Assembly: GCA_019925105.1 (NCBI GenBank)
Contig: JAHGAU010000010.1
Span: forward strand, 682,001-746,000
Source: Niebla homalea
Taxonomy: Eukaryota; Ascomycota; Lecanoromycetes; Lecanorales; Ramalinaceae
Length of the DNA stretch: 64,000 nucleotides
Direction of reading: 5' to 3'
Part shown: one piece after another, positions 36,526 to 50,619 of the stretch
Layout: each line of letters begins with the position of its first letter
Position numbering within the stretch: the first letter of the stretch is position 1
Translations under genes and position numbers: made by a program
The notes under the pieces: generated by a model
Told to the model about the DNA's origin: nothing
Database searches by the model: none
Seen by the model: only the letters and a program-made list of their open reading frames with translations

Positions 36526-36894
36526 TCTTATTACTTTAACGTTAAGATAACATTATTTACTTTAATTAATTATAATATTATAGCTTTAATATATCTTAAT
36601 AAGTTTCAGATACCGGTAAATAAACCCTGATAAAATATTTAATTTTATCGTAATTTTATTTATTTATTTAATACCGTTAATTAAAGTATTAATAATTAAT
36701 TATATAACCGTTAACTTTAATATATCGTTTTAAGGATAATACCTTTAAAGTCGATATCGTTTAAAAAGGATAGAATAATGAATTCCTTCTTTAAATCCTT
36801 ATTATATTTATCCTGAATCGTTATGGCGTTTCCGGGTATATTTAAATTTAAAAAGTAAAAATATAAAGTTATTAAATAAATAATTAATGGACTT
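36526..36894. other. AT-rich spacer between G1 and G copy B
   Basis: RIP-degraded sequence without a recognised element. The open frame on the minus strand here (36,717-36,995) overlaps the start of LTR copy B and looks fortuitous. A patch just before it (36,455-36,520) is GC-richer. Confidence 0.4.
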
Positions 36895-39164
36895 TGGAAA
36901 GGGGGAGAGCATGGAAGATACAAAACTTGCGGATAGGTGTATGGAGGAATAGAAATACTAAAAGGGCTAATTAAGGGTGGAATCAATTTATACATACTTT
37001 AAAAAGGAAAAGTATAACGGATTATTATAGTAAGTAATTTATACCTTATAAATTTATATAGGGGCTACGGCTTATTTTTAATTATATTTTATTGTTATTT
37101 ATTATTTTATTACTTTTATTTTTTTTTATCCCTTTTTATTTTTTTTTAACGGTTTTAAGAAAGTGTTTACCTACTTATATATATTAAGGAATTCGGTTTA
37201 TTATACGATTTAATCGTAAATAACTTACCGTATCTTTTCCTTAATTAACGGTAATAAAAATGATAAAGATATTATAAAAAACTAACTTTTATTATTATTA
37301 TATTATATATATATAATAAGAGTAATAAACTATAAATTCATATATATTCATAGAATATTTTTAATTATTATTTACTTAATAAATAAATATTAAAATCGAA
37401 AAAAATTTAAAAAATTTAAATAACCCTTTTCCAGGTATTTTTATTCAGATATTCTTATTACTACCCTTAATTAATACGGGGACCCCGTTTATATATATCG
37501 GTAAAGTATTATTAATAGTTATTATTAATTATTAATTATTAAAAATTGAAAAATAAAAAAAAACGACAGTTTTTTTAAAGCGCTTTAATTATAAAAGAAT
37601 AATAATATCCTTTATATTAATAATAAGCTTAAACTTTAATTAAGAAATAATAATATATATTACCGGATATTTTAAATTATCGTTAAAAAAATTATAACTT
37701 ATATATTAATATAAGTTGCTTTTTTAAAATAAAAGAAATTAAAGTAATTAAAAAAAAATTAAAAAAATTTAATTGCCTTAAACGATATAAAGTTATTATT
37801 TAATAATTAATAACCGTAATAATTGAAATATAAGACTTATTAAGTTAATATGAATAATTAAACCCGATTAAATTATAAGTTTTATTAAATTATCCCGAAT
37901 AATTAAACCGTAAATTTTATAGAACGATTCCGAATGACCGACTTATTTATTATAAGTAAGACTTTTTAATTTAATTCGGAATATTATATATATTCCTTAA
38001 AAACGTAAAATTAATCTTAAAGATTATTTTATACCGGGTAAATAATCTTTTAAGATTTATAAGTAATATTGGGCATTTTAATATTAATAAATATATAAAA
38101 CTCCTTAATAATTATTAAAATAATTAAACTAAATTATATATTTTAACGATAAGGATAATTAAAATAAAAATCCTTAATAAAGCTTAAATAATTATATATA
38201 TTTCTTAAAGAATTTTTTTTATTAAAACGTAAATTATTAAGTTAAAAATTATTTAAGCGATAATTAAGTTTAAATTATTTACGGAGGTTTAAACCGGTCT
38301 TTAAAATTCCTAAGAAATAACCGTAGGTTATATAATACGTTAACCGGATATAATAGACCCTTTATTTTAAGTTATAAATTAAGTAATTAAAAATCGAAAA
38401 ACTAAAGAATAAATTAAAAGAATAAATAACAAAAAGAAGTAAATAATAAAACTAATTAGGGGAATTAATAAAAAAGAATAAAAATAAATATACTTATAAT
38501 AATAATTATATTATATATATACTAAAAACATTAATAAAAACCTATAGTAATTACCGATATAAAACTTATTTAATTTAACGATATCCTCCTTAAAACTTTC
38601 CCGTATAAAAGGTAAAGAAAATTAAAATAAATAATTAAAATTTACTCCAGTTTAAAAAGGAAATATAGACTTATAATAAGGCATAATTTATATATACTTA
38701 TATAATAACTTAAAAGACTAAAAAGACCACTATTAACGTTATATAATTATATATTAACTTAACCTTTTCTTTAAAAAAAAAAAAAGAAATATAGTTACTT
38801 AAAGTAACCATAAACCTTTTTCTTTAAAATACCCTTATTAATATTAATAATGTATTAATAATAATATATTTTATTTTGTATATATTTTAATACCCTTAAA
38901 ATAGGAAAAGTAAAGTTAAACATTATTATATATATTAAAAAACTAATTATAATATTATTATTCCCTTTATTATTATTTTATTTCCTTTATTAAAAAAAGT
39001 ATATACTGTTTTACTTTGTAATAAATAAAGGATAAAGAAAATTAGAATAAACTCGTATAAGTTACGGGATTATCCCGTATTTATTAATAATTATAAATAT
39101 TATTAAGAATTACTTAATAATAAACCTTATTAACCTTTCTTTAAAAAGCAATAAAATATTATTA
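36895..39164 (+). mobile_element. G-family 5' fragment, copy B
   Basis: It starts TGGAAAGGGGGAGAGCATGG and is collinear with 11,637-13,932 to about 39,164, where a truncated GC-rich MITE interrupts it. No pol follows. It is RIP-degraded throughout apart from its first about 50 bp. Confidence 0.75.
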
Positions 39165-39534
39165 AGTCCCGTACCGTCCTTATATTACTAATATAAGACC
39201 GGGAAATAATAAGATCCTAATAGCCAAAATATTAATAAAATATTTTTCTATTTTAAGTAGAAAATATTTTTTTTTAATATTAAGCGAGCCACTAAACTTA
39301 TTTAAGAGAAATATTTACTTTTACCATTGAATTTTTAAATTGTTTTTTAATTAATTTTAATTATTTTTAATATATATATTATTATTTATATATCATAAAT
39401 AGTAAAACGGTATCTTAACATTTCCCGGTCCCGTACCGGTACGGGATAATAGTACCCTTTCCTTATCCCGTACCGGTCCCGTACCGATCCCGTATTTATC
39501 CTGTGGGATTAATCCCGTAACGGTTAAGGGAGTA
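39165..39534. mobile_element. GC-rich MITE copy 2, left end missing
   Basis: The right end (GGTTAAGGGAGTA) and the repeated CCCGTACCGGTACGGGAT motifs match the MITE at 10,560. A shared subterminal stretch (AGTAAAACGGTATCTTAACA) is in inverted relation. The left terminal TACTCC is not seen and no 8-bp duplication is found, so the left end is probably deleted or the element is rearranged. Confidence 0.7.
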
Positions 39535-39734
39535 ATTTTACGGCCGGGTTAATTTAAGGAATCTTCCCTTAATAATTTTCTTATTTAAGATATTATTATA
39601 TATCCTTATTAACATTATATTTAATATAACTATAAAATGCTTAAGGTATTTAACCTTTTTATTATTGAAAGAAATTTATAATTAATAATTTTTAATCCGG
39701 AGTAAAAAACGGTATTTGCCTTTTTTATCTATTT
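39535..39734. other. AT-rich junction sequence
   Basis: RIP-degraded sequence between the truncated MITE and the LTR end of G2; nothing recognised. Confidence 0.3.
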
Positions 39735-42700
39735 TAAAATAAGTTCCTTTTTTATTTTTATAAAGTAAGAAAAAATAAGAAGGGATAAAAGAATAAAAGT
39801 GATAATATAATAAGTAGCAATAAAGTATAATTGAAAATAAGCCGTAGCCTTTCTATAAGTTAATAAGGTATATATTCCTTACTATAATAATCCGTTATAC
39901 CCTTTTTTTTTAAGTATATATAAATTGATTCTATTTTTAATTAACCCTTTTAATGTTTTATTCTTTTATATATTTATCCGTAAATTTAATATTTTTTATA
40001 CTTTCTTTTTTTTAATTCCCTCTATAATAAAATGCTATTTTCAGTATTATTATACTTTAAATTATATTATATTTATTTGTATATATTTTGATCATATATA
40101 TATCGTTTATAATATTTTTTTTAATAATTTAAACTATTATAAGTATAAAATTTAAAAAGGTATTAATTTTATAACAACTTATTTTTACTCCCTTTACAAT
40201 AAATTAATTTTTTTAATATTATATATTATAATTAAAAGTTTTTTATCTTTTAACGCCGTTTATATATATATTTACTTATTTTTTTTATAACTTTATTCTT
40301 AAGTCTTACTTATCAATAATGAATAAATATATTAAGACTTAATTTTTTTAAAGGTAATTTCCTTTATTATTTTAACTTATTAATAATAATAACTTTAATA
40401 CTTTATATTTATTTATTTTAAAATTCGGCTTATTTATATTTATATTTTCCTTAAGGATTATACTTTTAATCCGCTTAAAGGTATACCGCGTCCTATTTTA
40501 TTCGTTAAAAGATTATAAATACCGCCCTTTATAAGGGTTAAGACTTATAACCGGTTATTTTTAACTTTTTTTCCCGGTTTATATATTTTTAATATTTCTT
40601 TTTATTTTCTTAATTTTACCGTTATTAAATATATTTTAAATAAGCTTATTATATAACTTTAAATACGTCTTAATAAGGCTTAATTATTTTAATAAATTTT
40701 ATTTAAATTTTATTCTATAAATTTTAATCTTTTTCTCCTTAATGTTAAGAAGATATTATATATAATTATATAATTTATACCCGTTTATTAAGATTATCTT
40801 TATATTAATTTATTATATTAATCTTAAAAAGGCAATTAAAAAGTATAATAATTTATTGTAGTTATTATTACTTATATATTATTATTTAAGAAAATAAAAA
40901 AATTTAAAATTAATTATTTATCCGGCTTCGGATAGTTTTTTAATTTTTTATAAACTTTTTTAATACTTAATATTATACTTAATAATATTTACTAAAAATA
41001 TACTTCTTCTTATAATTTTTAATGTTTTTTTTATTTATTTATATATTTTTCCCTTAATTAATTAATATATTAAGTACTTTTAAGGTTATATTTATATATA
41101 AATAAAATATATTTTTATATTCTCTTAATATTTTACCAATAACCGTGTTAATATAGGTATTTCTAAAAGATATATTGAAAAAGGTTCCTTCTAAACGTAG
41201 TAATATTATTTATTATTTTTATTAAGTTTTATTTTAACCCGTTCCGTTAATAAATAAAACGTTAATAATAATATCCCATTATTTATTTATTTAATAATTT
41301 TACCGCGTAACTATTTATTTTATCCTTCTTATTTATTCGTTTTCCTTATTTTCTTTCATTTCTTTAAATTTCCTTATTTCTTTAATTTATTTAATCTTTA
41401 ACTTTTCAAATTTCTTTTATATAAATTTAATTTAAATTAAACTTATAACCTATTTATCGGAATCCTTTAAAAAAATATATATATATATAAATCGATAGAC
41501 TTAATATAACTTATTTACTTTATATTTATATTAATTTACTTGTAATCTTTAAAATTTTATATAGAGTTTTTTAATTATATTTATAATAATTACGTTAATT
41601 ATATTTTTATACTTTAATAAGTACTTTCTTATTATTAACTTTATTAAATTAGATAAATATATTCCTATTATTATAAGGGTTTATTTAATTAATAATTAAT
41701 TAATATATTTGGAATTATTATTTTATAGTTCTTTATAATTTTAATTTATTTTAACTTTTTTACTTTTAAGAGTTTCTTATAATATATATTTAAGGTTACG
41801 TTTCCCGTATATATAAAGGTACTTAAGTATATATTAAATATTAATAAATTAACGGTGGTTATCGTTTTATTTTTATTAATTATCGTTATATTAATAATTT
41901 ATTTAATAATATATATTTTAATTATATTTTTAAATATTAATTTAACAACTATAGCTTTTATCCGGATATAATATAAATTGGTCTATTTTTAATTAATTTT
42001 TAATAAATTTTTTTTTATAAATTTTCAATATTAAGATATAATTTAAGTAAATACTTTTTCCCCGATAGGTTATATACCCTTTAATCCTAATATTATATAT
42101 AAGTTTAATATAACAAGGCGTATATGCTTAAAAATTAATTATAATTTTTAATTGATTTAATAATTATAGCTTTAACCGGTATTTCTTTTTATATCCTTTA
42201 TATTTAATACCTTTCTTTTACCTTTATAATTTGCTTTTAAGTTTTAACCGGTCCGTTTTTTGCCTTTATTTTTTACTTAATTAATTTAGCCGTTTATATT
42301 GTTTAATTTTCGCCCGTTTAATTAATTGTTTTTTTTTAAATTAAGTAAATTAGTTATCCCCATATTAATCCGGCTTTATTAATATTACCGGCTTATTTCG
42401 GTTACATAAATTTAATTAACATAAAAAAGCCCGTATAAAATATAATCCATTTTTTTTTAAAGATTAATATGTTAATTAAGTTTTATAAACGGTTACTTAA
42501 AAAATAATATTATTTATCCGATTTAAATTTAATTAAGGATATCTTTAACTTAAGTTTTAATGATTTTAACCTTAATAAATTATTTCTTTTTCTTATATAT
42601 ACAATAATTATTAATTAATTTTCCGTTTAAATAATAAATTTATCCGGGTTTCTTTATTAATTCCTTTTCCTTTTAAATCCGTCATTTATATTATATATAC

Positions 42701-45700
42701 GTAATAGTTTTTACCTATTTTTTTATAAGTATCTTTTCCTTAATAAGTTTCCCTTTTTATCTTTTCTTCGTATATATAACGGCCCCTTAAGTCCTTAAAT
42801 TAGGTTTAACTTTTTAATCGTTTTTAATTAATATTATATCCGTAAATAACGTAATTATGTTTTTATAAGAAATTTATTATATTTTTTAAGTTAATATTGT
42901 TTACCTCAATAAACCTTACGTTCCGGATAGTTCTTAAGCTTATTACGTATAGTTTATACCGGTTAAATTTAACTTTTAATTAAAATTATTACGTATACTA
43001 TGATAATTCTATCCTTAATATGTATTTTATTAAAAAAGTATATATATAGTTATTTACGGATTAAAGCCTTAATTAATTTTTAGGTTATTTAAACTTAATT
43101 AATTCCTTTAACTGTATTAATAGGCTTACCCGTTAAATTGCCTTTTTAATAACGGGTTATATTTGTTTTAGGTTACGTTCTTATATATATACCGGTTTTT
43201 TTACTCCGTTTCCGCTCTTATTCTTAAGGTAAATTAATTAATATAGACTTAAACCCCGTAATTACCGTAATAAAGGATAATAATAAGTTTAATCATTTAT
43301 TTTAAAAACGCGGTTAAGGTTTTAGCTATCCGTTATTTAAAATAATTTTTATTTATATATTAATAATATATTTTACCCATATCTTTAATATAACATTTAT
43401 AATAAATTTAATATTTAAACCTATAAATTATAAGAAATACGCCCTTTTAAATAAAATCTCCAATATACAACCTTAATACTTAATTATACTTCTATTTATA
43501 TATTACTTTTAATACGCTTTCCCTTTTTTAAAGGAAATATTTTTGATTATAAATAATTATAATTTTTTATAATTTTATTTTTATATAGCTTATAATATAA
43601 TAACTAAAAAATTAAAGTCTTAATATCCTTTTATTAATACTTATTTCCTCTAAATCTTTATTATATTTTTGCTTTCTTCCTATTTTTTTGATTCTTCGTT
43701 TTTAACTATATTTACTTAAGTAACTATTTATTCCTTTTTTTCCTTTTTTCTTAAATTTATTTTTAAATCCGTATTTTCTTAAGGTCCTTAATATACCGAA
43801 ATATAGAAATAAAGGAAATAACGTTATATTATTTATATATACTTTTTTTAAGATTATATTACTAATAATTATAACGGTTTTTAGAGGATTAAGGTATTTT
43901 TTATTAACGTTTACCGGGTTTTAATTCTCTTTATTACATTTAACTCCGGCTTATCGGAGAATTTAAAACACTTAATAAGCAATATAAATACTTTAAGATA
44001 ATTTTTATAAAATAAGTTAAATATAAAAATTCTATTTATCCTTTTTAATTTATATAAAGTTTTATACTCCTTTATAAAGCCTTTCATAATAAATAGTTTG
44101 AGTTAATAAAGCTTAAGTTTTTTAAGATTTAAAATAAAATTTTATCGTATAATTAATTATTTTTTTAAACGGATTTTAACCTTATATTCCCTTATTATAA
44201 CGTTTTTTCTATTAATTTTTTATTATATTTAACTTCTTTTATAATTCTTTTTTAATATTTACCCGGTTTATTATAAATCTTTAAACGGCTTTATATATTT
44301 TTTTTTAAAAGCGGTATTATTTTTTTAATAATACGTATTTTAATTCTTTATATAATTATATTCTATTTATATATTATATTTAATTCGACCTTAAAAAGGA
44401 TATTAATAAAAGCGTATCTTAAATATTTAATATCGTTAATTTTTTCGTTTATATTTAATTATATTTTTATTAAGTTTACGTTTTTTTTATTCTATTTTTA
44501 TTAAATTTAATTATTAAACTTTATTAAATTTATTACTTTATATATCATATTTAATATAAGAATAAATTATATATTATATAATTAGAGGAGGTTTTTTATC
44601 CTTTTACTTATAAATATTTTCTTAATATCTATATATATTATAACGGATTTTAAATAATAATTTATATATTATTTTAACATAATAATTATGTTTTTTACTT
44701 TAATTAACTTAATATAAAATAATTATATAAATCATAAGAAATAATTTATTATATTAAAAACGTATTAAAAATTGTTTTAAGTTTATTTAAAAAGTTCATA
44801 AAGTTTACTTTAAATAAATTAAAAAAAGCTTTTACCTTAATTAAATTTAATAAAATTATATAATTTCCATATATTTACTTTATATAAATTAAATACTTTT
44901 ATATATGTTTAATAATATCTTTTACTATATTTAATTATTAATAACGATATTATAATTTCTTTAATATAATTTTTAATAAAAAGTATTTTACGTTATCATA
45001 AACTTCCTTAAGTATTTATATAATTTTTTTCTTTAGGAAATTTATTATTTAACGCTTTCCGTATTTATAAAATAACTTATTAATAATTAAATTAAATTTA
45101 TAATTTATAAACTATTTATTAAATTTAGTTTATTATATTATATTTTTATTTTTTAACTTTATTTTTATTTTAAGGTATTTAATAATGTTAACATATTAAT
45201 TGTTATCCTTATAATAAAACAATTCCTTAAGTTTCAATAATTCTATAAGTTTATAACTAATTTATATACGTTTTATTTTATAATTATGATTTAATTTTAT
45301 ATTATATATCCGTACTGGCTTATTATTAATTATCTTTTATAATTATAATTCTCTTACATTTATTTTTTTCTTTTTGTTTACGTTTTATTTTAAAAATTCT
45401 CTTTTTACGTTTTAAGTTAATTAACTCTTTAATTATTATATTATAATTTATGTATTATTATCAACGTCGATTTTAATTTTCCCCGTTTCCATGAAAAGCA
45501 TTTTTAATGTAATACGATATCCCCCTTTATTATTTTCTAGATTTATACCGTATTATGTTAATATTTTTATATTTTAAAGGCAATTTTTTTTATTATTTTA
45601 TTAAATACGTAATTTAAGTTATTAAATTATATTCTTAATAAGTTTTTTATACCTTTATTAATTTCTCCTTTAATATATTTAATTTTAATATATAGTTTTC

Positions 45701-48700
45701 TTAATTTATTTATTTATTTTATAAAAATATTTTTATAATAATTTACGTTCATAAACTTTATAAGTAACTCATAATCTATATATATAATTAAACCCTTTTT
45801 TATATTTAATATATAAGAAAATTTCTTTTTAAACGTAATAATAATTTATACTTTTTATTTATAAGTATTATAATTACGTTTTGCCTTATTTATTATATAT
45901 AAGTTATAAATAAATAAAACGGTATAATTATTTTAAATTTAAGTAATATAATATTAACTCCGTATTTTAAGGTATTAATATATGTATAAACCGGTATTTT
46001 TAGATTTTATTTAAATAAAGCTTTAACCCCTATTATTCTATTTTATACAAGTTAAAACGATATATTTTTTAATTCTTTTTATTCTTACTTTATATTTCGG
46101 TTAAACAGGTAAATAAGTAAGTTATTTTTATAAAGTTTTTAATTTTTTTTATTATACCGATAATACTCAGAATTTTTTTAATATTTCTTATATTTTATAA
46201 CATAAATTAATTAGGTATCTTTTTATACTTCTTAACTTTAATTTATATACGTTTTTTTACTTTATAGTTTTTTTTTAATATTTTAATTTTTATTATATTA
46301 ATTTTCAACTTATTAAATAATAACTTTAACTTTAATTATATAATTTACGGAAAAAAATCATCTTTTAAAAAAACAAACTATTCTTTTTATATTTTATATA
46401 TTTTAAAGATATCGTTAAAATAAGAAATTAACTTAATAAAATTATATTCTTTTTTAAGAATAAAGAAAAATAATTCCGGATTTTATTTAAAGATAACTTT
46501 TAATATAATATTTAAAATAAATAAATAAGGACGTATACGTTCCTTCAGGTATTTTTATTAATTATAGTTATTTAATATTGAATATATCAAAAATAAAATA
46601 ATATCGGTTATCGGGGTATATTTTTATTATTTAATACTTATATTTTATATTTATTTAAAAGAAAGTTTGATATAGTAAAATTCTTAATAAATTATATATT
46701 ATTTTTATTCACTTTATAAAAAACGCGGATAATATTTTATATATAAAGTAGTAATTAAATATGAATTATAATTTAACTTTATTTTCTTTTTTTTATAAAT
46801 ATAAAAAGTACGTTTTATATATTTATTTATTTATTTATATATATTTCATATATATTAACTTAATTCTTTATTATATAATGATTTTAAGTTATTATTTTTT
46901 TAACAGTAATTTTATATAACTTAATCCTTAATTCTAATATTATTTTATATAAAAGTAAGTCCGTTGTTAAGATTTTCTATAATTCTTTTTTACTTATATT
47001 TTTATATTTTTATAATATTTAAAGTATCTTAAGTTTTACTTAATTATTTAAGATAATATCTTTGAGAATAATATTTTCTTCTTTTATTTATACTTATAAT
47101 TCTTTATATAATTTTAAAGTATCGATTTTTTTTTCTTATTACTTTTTTATTCATCAAGAACATAACTTATAATAACTTTATTTTAATATTTATTATTTTA
47201 TTTTATATACGTATTTTAAATAGGTTTAATAAGTAGTATATTTATATTTTAATAATTCTTAATAAGTTATTAAGTTATTTAATTCTTAAGATTATACTTT
47301 CTATAATAAATAAATAAATCTTATTATTTTTATTTCTTATTTACTTTATTTCTTTTTTTATATTACCTTAATATATAGCTTTTTTTCTTCTTATTATTAA
47401 GTTCTTTAAGTTATTAATTATTCTTTTAATATATATAATTATTTATTTTTATTGTTATAAATATTACCGGTTTAATTAATATTATTTCTTTTTTATATAT
47501 TATATATTCTTTATATTATTTAACCTTATTTTACGTAATTAATTAAAAAAATTTCAATATTATATTATTTCTTTATTTATTTTATTAAGTATTAAATTTA
47601 TAAATTTAGTTATTTTTTATTTTTATCCGGTAAGCTATTATTGATGTAAAATAAAATTTATTTTTAATTTTAAATTATTAATTAAATTATTTATAATATT
47701 TTTTCCTTAACTTCCTTATTACTTTTTTAATACTTTTAAACTTCTTTATTATCCTTTAAGTACTTTTATTATTATTATATCCTATTTAATTCTTTTAAAT
47801 CTTTATTTAATTGTTTTTGTTTACTTTCTATTTAATTTATTTCTTTTACTTTTTATTATTATTTTAGTTTATTCTTAATTTTTATTAGGATCTTAATATA
47901 AATAATCCTTAATACCCTTCATACAGAGTGGCCTTACCTTATTCCGCTTACTTAATACGTATTTTTATATATATACTACCTATGTAGCTAGTTAATTACT
48001 TAATAATTATATATATTATATATATTTTACTTTTTATATTAAGTACGTTACAAGTTTTTTTATATATTTTTATTATTTTTTATCTATTTTTACTTCTTTT
48101 TAAATATATAAATATATCCTTTTTTTCTTATTAATTAATTGTTAAAATATATACTTTTGAAGTTAATTTTATTCTTTAGACTTTTTTTTTTTTTATAATT
48201 TATTAATCTTTATTATTATTTTTTATTTTTTATTTTAATTTTTAAGCTCTTTTTTTATTTTTTTATTTAAATAAATTTAATTTAATTTCTTTTTTTAATA
48301 TTATTCCATATAGTTTCTTATTGAATAATTTTTAATATATTTTATTTAACGGACGTATTTAAGGTTTAAGTAATTAAGTATTTTTTCCGTAAATAATATC
48401 CTTAATTTTTAATATTTTTATTTAAATTTTAAAGTTAACCGTAATTAACCTTAATTATTAAGAATCTTAACAAGATATTATAACTTAAGTTATTTTTTAA
48501 TATTATAAATATTTATATTAATTAAGTTATCTTTATAATTTAAATATTAAATATAATTTATATATAAAGTAATATAGATTTTTTATTTATTATTAATATA
48601 TTTAAATAATTAAACTTAAGTAATTAAAAAATAAAATTATTTATAATTACTTTATTGTACTTAAATTAATTATAATAATATCCGATCCTTAATCGGCTTT

Positions 48701-49498
48701 TATATTTTATAACTTATTTATTTATTCCGGTTAATAAATAATTATTACTTTTAGAAAGTATATTTATTTACTCTTATTAAATATTATTTTAAGGTTTTAT
48801 TTTAAGTTTATAATTATAATATTATTAATCTTAAGTTATTTATTTTAAATTATTTCATATATTCTTTTCCCGTTATTTTTAAGTACTTCCTTAATAACTA
48901 TAATTTTCTTATAACGTATACGGTTAAAGTTTAATACGTTCTTTATAAGTTAATTTATTACTTTTTTAAAATATAAGAAGAGTTAGATTAAATATATCGT
49001 AAAGAATATAATGTTATTAATTAATAAAATCCGCTTAACGTTTAAGGTTTTTTTTTTTTAATAATTTAATAAGTTCTTAAAATTCTTTTTTCCTTTTAAT
49101 TTTTACTCTTTTTTTCAGTTTCCCTTTTATTTATTCCTTAATTTATATGAATCTACTTTTTTTATATTATCGTTTTTAATTTATCGTCGTTTCGCGGTTA
49201 TATTTATTATTATATTTACTTTATAGTTAATATCCTTATTAAGTAAGTATCCTTTTTATAATAATAACTTTATAACTAAAACCGTTAATTACTCCTTAAT
49301 TATTAAGTTTATTAAGGGTTTTCCTTCTTTTTATATATTTAAGGTAATAATTATTACGTTTATTAATATATTTATTTATTTTTTAAGAAGTATAATTATA
49401 GATAATAATAATAATCAATAATTCGTATTATAATACCCGTTTTTACGGTCTTAATCCTTCTTCTATATATATATTTTTTTTATTAAAGCCTACGTTAT

Positions 49499-49659
49499 TG
49501 TCACGAGAAATGCGGTATGCATAAAGTGAGTGGGTGTAATATGTATGATGAGTAGCTATCTAGCTATGAAGGTTGGAAATATGAGTGTGCGCGCCAAGCA
49601 CCGGAACAAGGTAAGCCCGCTCCGTGCCAAGGGATCCTCCCAAGGTCTATACCGTGACA
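49499..49659. mobile_element. Solo LTR, 161 bp, not RIP-degraded
   Basis: TGTCACGAGAAATGCGG at the left, CTATACCGTGACA at the right, with TG/CA termini and inverted TGTCA/TGACA. It is flanked by the exact 5-bp duplication gttat (49,494-49,498 and 49,660-49,664). It is GC-rich inside AT-rich G2, hence a young insertion. The open frame at 49,530 inside it is fortuitous. Confidence 0.9.
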
Positions 49660-49829
49660 GTTATTTCCGTTATATCCTTATTAATAACTTATATACTTTT
49701 CGGTTAAGAGTATATCATAATATTTATAATAAATAAAGTATAATTTTATATCAAATAATATAAAGTTATTAATATAAGGGTTTTTAAATTTAATCGGATT
49801 AAATAATTTTAAAATAAACTAATTATATT

Positions 49830-50222
49830 TACTCCGGCAAGCGGGACGGGATATGTCCCATGGGATAGGGACGGGATAGGGACGGGATAGGGATGGGACG
49901 GGATGGGACGGGATGGGATAGGGATATACCAAGATCCCGCCAAGACTGCGGAATTATTATTTATAGTATAAAATATACTATTTATAGTATATAAGTCTTT
50001 ATATATATTAAAAACCCCTTAAAAAATCCAAAAATTCAATTTTGGAAGTGAATTATTCACTTAATCCGGTTAGCGTGCCAAGAATTGGGATCTTGGTATA
50101 TCCCTATCCCATCCCGCCGGGTTAAGGATGGGATGGGACGGGATTTAACCCTTATCCCGTCCCACGCGGGATGGGATAAGTGAATCCAAATCCCGTCCCA
50201 TCCCGTCCCGCTTCCCGGAGTA
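49830..50222. mobile_element. GC-rich MITE copy 3, 8-bp TSD
   Basis: A 393-bp element with ends TACTCCGGCAAGCGGGACGG and CCCGCTTCCCGGAGTA, flanked by exact attatatt (49,822-49,829 and 50,223-50,230). Both arms are arrays of GGGACGGGAT/GGGATGGGAC motifs, largely untouched by RIP. The AT-rich centre carries a second short inverted pair (GATCTTGGTATATCCCTATC near 50,090 against GATAGGGATATACCAAGATC near 49,920). Non-coding. Confidence 0.9.
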
Positions 50223-50619
50223 ATTATATTTTTAATATTTTAATGAATATATAAATTCTATTAATAATATAACGGTTCTTAATTCATATTTATTACTTAA
50301 TTATTAATATTTTATTGAAATAAATTTTAAGGTTAAATTTAATATTTAAGTTATTAAGGTAATATTATTTATAATAATTATATAAACGCCATTTATATTA
50401 TTAAGACGTCCTAGAACTTTTTATATATATAATTGAAAGGTATTTAATTTATTACGTTTTTTATTTATAATATTTATATAATTCCGTTATAATTAATATA
50501 AATTTATTTTATTTTTAACGTAGCTTTTTAAAGGTTTCCGTTTATAAAATTTAATTAATTTATAAATACTTAAGCTTTAAGATTGATTTCTTTATTCCTT
50601 TTTTCCTTTTTAACCTCCC

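Noticed and set aside
36717..40155. Frames at 36,717-36,995 (-) and 39,925-40,155 (+)
   Set aside because: Both overlap LTR sequence of G elements and have low-complexity composition.
49530..49736. 68-codon frame
   Set aside because: Begins inside a solo LTR and runs into RIP-degraded DNA; chance ORF.
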